From positions 434,001 through 498,000 of the forward strand of contig NZ_FOFL01000002.1 in NCBI RefSeq assembly GCF_900110945.1: a stretch of DNA of 64,000 bases, given 5' to 3'. Within the stretch, counting starts at the first letter, position 1. The number at the start of each line of letters is the position of its first letter. The stretch comes from Devosia sp. YR412. GTDB lineage: Bacteria > Pseudomonadota > Alphaproteobacteria > Rhizobiales > Devosiaceae. Below are positions 61,275 to 64,000 of the stretch, piece by piece. The notes under the pieces are model-generated. The model searched no databases and was not told where the DNA came from. It worked only from the letters and a program-made list of their open reading frames with translations. A program made the translations under genes and the position numbers.

Positions 61275-62294
61275 ATGGAACAGCTGCTTGCCGCCCTATC
61301 GGGCGATTTTTTGGGTACACCCGTCTATTTCTGGGTCGCGTTCATTGCGATCGTGATTGCTCTGCTGGTTTTCGATCTCGGCGTCCTGCACAAGGACGAA
61401 CACGAGATTGGGGCCAAGGAAAGCCTGATCCTTTACGGCTTCTACGTGCTGATTGCCCTGGCCTTTGGTGGCTGGGTCTGGTGGCAGCGCGGCGCCGAAG
61501 CCGGCCTCGAATTCTATACCGGCTACCTGCTCGAACAGTCCCTTGCGATGGACAATATGTTCGTCATCGCCACGATTTTCGGCTTCCTCGCAATTCCGCG
61601 CATCTACCAGCACCGCGTGCTGTTCTGGGGCATTCTGGGCGTGATCCTGTTCCGGGCCGTGCTGATCGGTCTCGGCGCAGCACTGGTCAACGAGTTCAAC
61701 TGGATCCTCTTCGGCTTCGGTGCATTCCTCGTCTTCACCGGCATTCGCATGTTCTCGCACAAGGACGAAGAGCCGAACCTTGAAGACAATAAGGTCTATC
61801 AGTTCATCTCCAAGCGCTTCCGGGTCACCAAGGAGCTCAATGGCCGCAATTTCACGGTCAGGGCTCCCGATCCAAAGACCGGCAAGATCGTCACCTGGCT
61901 GACCCCGCTGGCCGTGGCGCTGATCATGGTGGAAGTGGTCGACCTGGTGTTTGCCGTCGACTCCGTGCCGGCCGTCTTCGCCGTGACGCAGGACACCTTC
62001 ATCGTCTACACCTCCAACATCTTCGCCATCCTTGGCCTGCGCTCGCTCTACTTCGCGCTTGCCGCCGCCATGAACCGCTTCCGTTACCTGCAGGTCTCGC
62101 TGGCGATCATCCTGGTGCTGGTGGGTATCAAGATCTTCCTCGTGCCGCTGCATATCCATATCGACACGCTGCTGTCGCTGGTCGTGACGCTGTCCATCCT
62201 GGCGGGCGGTATCATCTTCTCGCTCTACAAGACGCGCAACGAGCCTGATATCAGCGCTGTGGATCACCCGGAAACAGGGCAACTCGAACCCTGA
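61275..62294 (+). CDS. TerC/Alx-family integral membrane protein
   Basis: 339 residues with nine hydrophobic helices. Family features are the SLAMDNMFVIATIFGFLAIP and VDLVFAVDSVPAVFAVTQDTFIVYTSNIFAILGLRSLYFALAAAM segments with their conserved Asp residues. TerC/Alx proteins are involved in metal (manganese) export and tellurite or alkaline responses. The ATG at 61275 follows GAGAAAGGTCCGGCTG. I looked for a manganese riboswitch in the 159-bp leader and could not support one. Confidence 0.92.
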   Translation: MEQLLAALSGDFLGTPVYFWVAFIAIVIALLVFDLGVLHKDEHEIGAKESLILYGFYVLIALAFGGWVWWQRGAEAGLEFYTGYLLEQSLAMDNMFVIATIFGFLAIPRIYQHRVLFWGILGVILFRAVLIGLGAALVNEFNWILFGFGAFLVFTGIRMFSHKDEEPNLEDNKVYQFISKRFRVTKELNGRNFTVRAPDPKTGKIVTWLTPLAVALIMVEVVDLVFAVDSVPAVFAVTQDTFIVYTSNIFAILGLRSLYFALAAAMNRFRYLQVSLAIILVLVGIKIFLVPLHIHIDTLLSLVVTLSILAGGIIFSLYKTRNEPDISAVDHPETGQLEP

Positions 62295-62308
62295 TCGGGA
62301 GGAGATCA

Positions 62309-62339
62309 CGGGCCGGCGGAAACGCCGGCCCGTTTTTTA
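62309..62339 (+). terminator. Terminator after terC
   Basis: Perfect 11-bp stem ACGGGCCGGCG/CGCCGGCCCGT with a GAAA tetraloop, then TTTTTT. Confidence 0.9.
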
Positions 62340-62411
62340 TGGCAGAGCTGCTGCCAGACTCTGACAATACAGAGGACTAATCTCCCGCCATCACCAGCGA
62401 GGAGCCTTGCC

Positions 62412-62810
62412 ATGTCCCTGACTGCCACCTGCCATTGCGGCGACACCAGCATCACCCTGCCCCACGCGCCCGAGAGTGCCGGCGAATGCAACTGTACCTT
62501 CTGCAGCCGCACCGGCGCCGTCTGGGGCTATTTCAAGCCAGGTGAGTTGACCATCACCGCCAAGGACCACGACCGCTTCTATTCAGCGACAGGCATGAAC
62601 CAGCACCACTTCTGCGCGCAGTGCGGCATGCAGACCTGGGGCGTCTCGCCCGATTGGGCCTCAATGTACAATAGCGATGGCACGCCAAAGAACGGCGATC
62701 CCACCGCCATGCCGACGGGCCAGATCTTCGCCGTCAACCTGCGGCTGATCGATGATTTCGATTGGGAGAGTGTCGAGGTGGAGAAGATGGATGGGCGGAA
62801 TAGTTGGTGA
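62412..62810 (+). CDS. GFA-family (CENP-V/glutathione-dependent formaldehyde-activating) protein
   Basis: 132-residue zinc protein. Cysteines match the family pattern: CHCG, CNCTFCSRTG and FCAQCGMQTWG. The family binds Zn and is named after glutathione-dependent formaldehyde-activating enzyme, although most members have no shown activity. It is a single gene with its own upstream region after the terC terminator. Confidence 0.9.
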   Translation: MSLTATCHCGDTSITLPHAPESAGECNCTFCSRTGAVWGYFKPGELTITAKDHDRFYSATGMNQHHFCAQCGMQTWGVSPDWASMYNSDGTPKNGDPTAMPTGQIFAVNLRLIDDFDWESVEVEKMDGRNSW

Positions 62811-62856
62811 GGCAGCCCGGCTTCTAAAGGGCCCTGCCATCTCAAGAGCTTTCACA

Positions 62857-62921
62857 CCCACGGTGTCATCCCGGCCTTGAGCCGGGATCCATCTCGAGAT
62901 TTGCCACTACCGCAAGGTGGT
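62857..62921 (-). repeat. Dispersed intergenic repeat, copy 2 (inverted)
   Basis: On the minus strand it reads ACCACCTTGCGG, a variable 9 bases, ATCTCGAGATGG and the hairpin ATCCCGG-CTCAAGG-CCGGGAT, then GACACCGTGGG, almost identical to the unit at 45492-45559. Confidence 0.75.
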
Positions 62922-62951
62922 TCGAGCGACCGATCTAGCGGCGCCTGGAGC

Positions 62952-63000
62952 GATCTCAGGATGGGCCCCGGCTCAAGGCCGGGGTGACACCGCGTGTGGG
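62952..63000 (+). repeat. Dispersed intergenic repeat, copy 3 (partial, diverged)
   Basis: GATCTCAGGATGG, GCCCCGGCTCAAGGCCGGGG and TGACACCGCG: the second half of the repeat, with changes in both arms of the hairpin that keep it paired (CCCCGG/CCGGGG in place of ATCCCGG/CCGGGAT). Faces copy 2 head to head, so the two can form a large inverted structure. Confidence 0.68.
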
Positions 63001-63041
63001 GCTCGTTCGATGCAAGATCCCCAAAGGCAAGCTTCTAAAAT

Positions 63042-63575
63042 CTAGTGCCCCTCGAACGCCATCAGCGCCGACACCGCAATCTTCTCCGCCTTTAGCTTTT
63101 CCGCCCCACCCAGATCCGGCAGGTCGATCACAAACGCCGCATCGGCCACTTCCGCACCCGTGCGGCGCAGCAGGCCCACCGCCGCGACGGCCGTGCCCCC
63201 GGTGGCAATCAGGTCATCGACCACCAGCACCTTGTCACCGGCTTTGAGCACATCGGCATGAATCTCGATCGTGTCGACGCCATATTCCAGCGCATAATTC
63301 TGTCCGATGGTCTCGCCGGGCAGCTTGCCCTTCTTGCGGACCGGAATGAAGCCGACGCCCAGCGCAATGGCGACGCCCGCGCCGAAGATGAAGCCACGCG
63401 CTTCGATGCCGGCAACATGGGTAATGCCCTTGCCGCGATATTGGGCGGCGATGCGCTCGACGCTTTCCTTGAACCCTTCCGGGTTCTCGATCAGCGTGGT
63501 GATGTCACGAAACAGGATACCCTTCTTGGGATAGTCCGGAATCGTGCGCACGAGGGCCTTGAGGTCGAGCGACAT
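63042..63575 (-). CDS. apt: Adenine phosphoribosyltransferase
   Basis: 177 residues. Converts adenine and PRPP to AMP in purine salvage. The PRPP-binding loop is [20 protein letters not shown] and the start [32 protein letters not shown] is the APRT family start. Length is typical. It lies downstream of cytochrome c1 and a small protein on the minus strand. Confidence 0.96.
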   Translation of the reverse strand: MSLDLKALVRTIPDYPKKGILFRDITTLIENPEGFKESVERIAAQYRGKGITHVAGIEARGFIFGAGVAIALGVGFIPVRKKGKLPGETIGQNYALEYGVDTIEIHADVLKAGDKVLVVDDLIATGGTAVAAVGLLRRTGAEVADAAFVIDLPDLGGAEKLKAEKIAVSALMAFEGH

Positions 63576-63602
63576 GGCAAACCTTGATCGTCTGAAGAAA
63601 AA

Positions 63603-63797
63603 TTAGCGGAGGCGCTTGCCCACCAGGTGCCGGGCGAGGACGCCGGCATTGTAGGCGGCGCTGCGCGTCACGGTGATGGCGGTTTCGCGCGCCCGGGGAT
63701 TGGCGGCAACGGCCGCAATGCCGGCGCGGACGGCGGGATGACGGCTCATGGTGATGGCGGCGCCGACGACGGTCACGGCAATGCGGATGGCGGACAT
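63603..63797 (-). CDS. Small hypothetical protein
   Basis: 64 residues from an ATG at 63797 with GGGAGA upstream: MSAIRIAVTVVGAAITMSRHPAVRAGIAAVAANPRARETA and so on, basic and Ala-rich with a hydrophobic N-terminal stretch. Not recognised, but the ribosome site and its place between cytochrome c1 and apt on the same strand support it as a gene. The frame runs further upstream without a start of its own that fits. Confidence 0.6.
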   Translation of the reverse strand: MSAIRIAVTVVGAAITMSRHPAVRAGIAAVAANPRARETAITVTRSAAYNAGVLARHLVGKRLR

Positions 63798-63891
63798 GAC
63801 GGTCTCCCTCGACGCGTGATTTGCGCTAGCCGGAATATCGCGGCGCAGGGGGCGAATGGCAAGAGCCTGATGGGGAAGTGACCACACAAAG

Positions 63892-63917
63892 CGAAAGGGC
63901 CCCATGGGGCCCTTTCC
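63892..63917 (-). terminator. Terminator after cytochrome c1
   Basis: Perfect 11-bp stem GAAAGGGCCCC/GGGGCCCTTTC with a 2-base centre, followed on the minus strand by GCTTTGTG. It ends the bc1 gene set read on that strand. Confidence 0.7.
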
Positions 63918-63943
63918 TATTCCTGGCATTGAAGCCCGGTCTC

Positions 63944-64000
63944 TTAGTGCTCAATACCCTGCCAGATGCGGCGCTTGGTCAGGTACATCAGAGCGGAGAA
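63944..64000 (-). CDS. petC: C-terminal end of cytochrome c1 (partial)
   Basis: Only the last 18 codons and the TAA lie in the window: SALMYLTKRRIWQGIEH, the basic tail that follows the membrane anchor of cytochrome c1 (or of a fused fbcH product). The rest continues beyond 64000 on the minus strand. Identity rests on this short tail, so it is tentative. Confidence 0.6.
   Translation of the reverse strand, partial: FSALMYLTKRRIWQGIEH

Overview
The window reads as chromosomal DNA of a high-GC alphaproteobacterium, most likely a Hyphomicrobiales member close to Devosia. This is an inference from gene content and protein wording (rpoD/dnaG pair, DUF2277, ClpS2-like adaptor, rhizobial-type Pth tail, agp-like alpha-galactoside locus, CTTGNC-N17-CTATNN promoters), not from a database search. 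Almost all of it is densely packed coding sequence. I see no tRNA, rRNA, CRISPR array, prophage or complete insertion sequence.

Layout. 0-9 kb: rpoD and dnaG (minus strand), small membrane proteins, an MFS exporter, a diguanylate cyclase and a YqeY protein. 9-16 kb: carA, a zinc peptidase, a cpdB/RNase T2 pair that could salvage external RNA, and the ohrR/ohr peroxide module. 16-24 kb: two MFS exporters, an ABC exporter, an ArsR-type regulator with mirrored operators, clpS, an RNA methyltransferase and a GAF-GGDEF-PilZ-like protein. 25-31 kb: carB, a phytanoyl-CoA-dioxygenase-like protein, threonine aldolase and a TPR methyltransferase. 32-45 kb: mainly housekeeping (cspA, proC, ybjN, ubiK, lgt-midA-pgeF, prs, rplY, pth, ychF), interrupted by an ECF42-type sigma factor with two YCII/DGPF proteins and by a PQQ-type sugar dehydrogenase.

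45-60 kb is the most accessory part. A second PhyH-like oxygenase lies divergent to an AraC regulator. Next comes an AraC-controlled peptide/opine-class ABC importer followed by a GH4 alpha-galactosidase, resembling rhizobial agp/mel loci. A VapBC-like toxin-antitoxin pair follows, in which the toxin is intact and the antitoxin frame is broken, then a second GH4 enzyme with its own divergent AraC regulator. 60-64 kb: two MaoC hydratases, TerC, a GFA-family protein, apt, a small protein and the end of cytochrome c1.

The observations most worth checking are: (1) an in-frame amber codon that removes a recognisable conserved tail from peptidyl-tRNA hydrolase; (2) a +1 frameshift in the antitoxin beside an intact PIN toxin; (3) two mirror-image 20-bp operators between an MFS gene and its ArsR-type regulator; (4) a short upstream ORF with three consecutive Cys codons overlapping the rplY start; (5) a dispersed intergenic repeat present in three copies; (6) a cyclase fused to a degenerate PilZ-like domain. 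I found no clear novel multi-gene system; several of these are local anomalies that could be real biology or assembly/strain differences.
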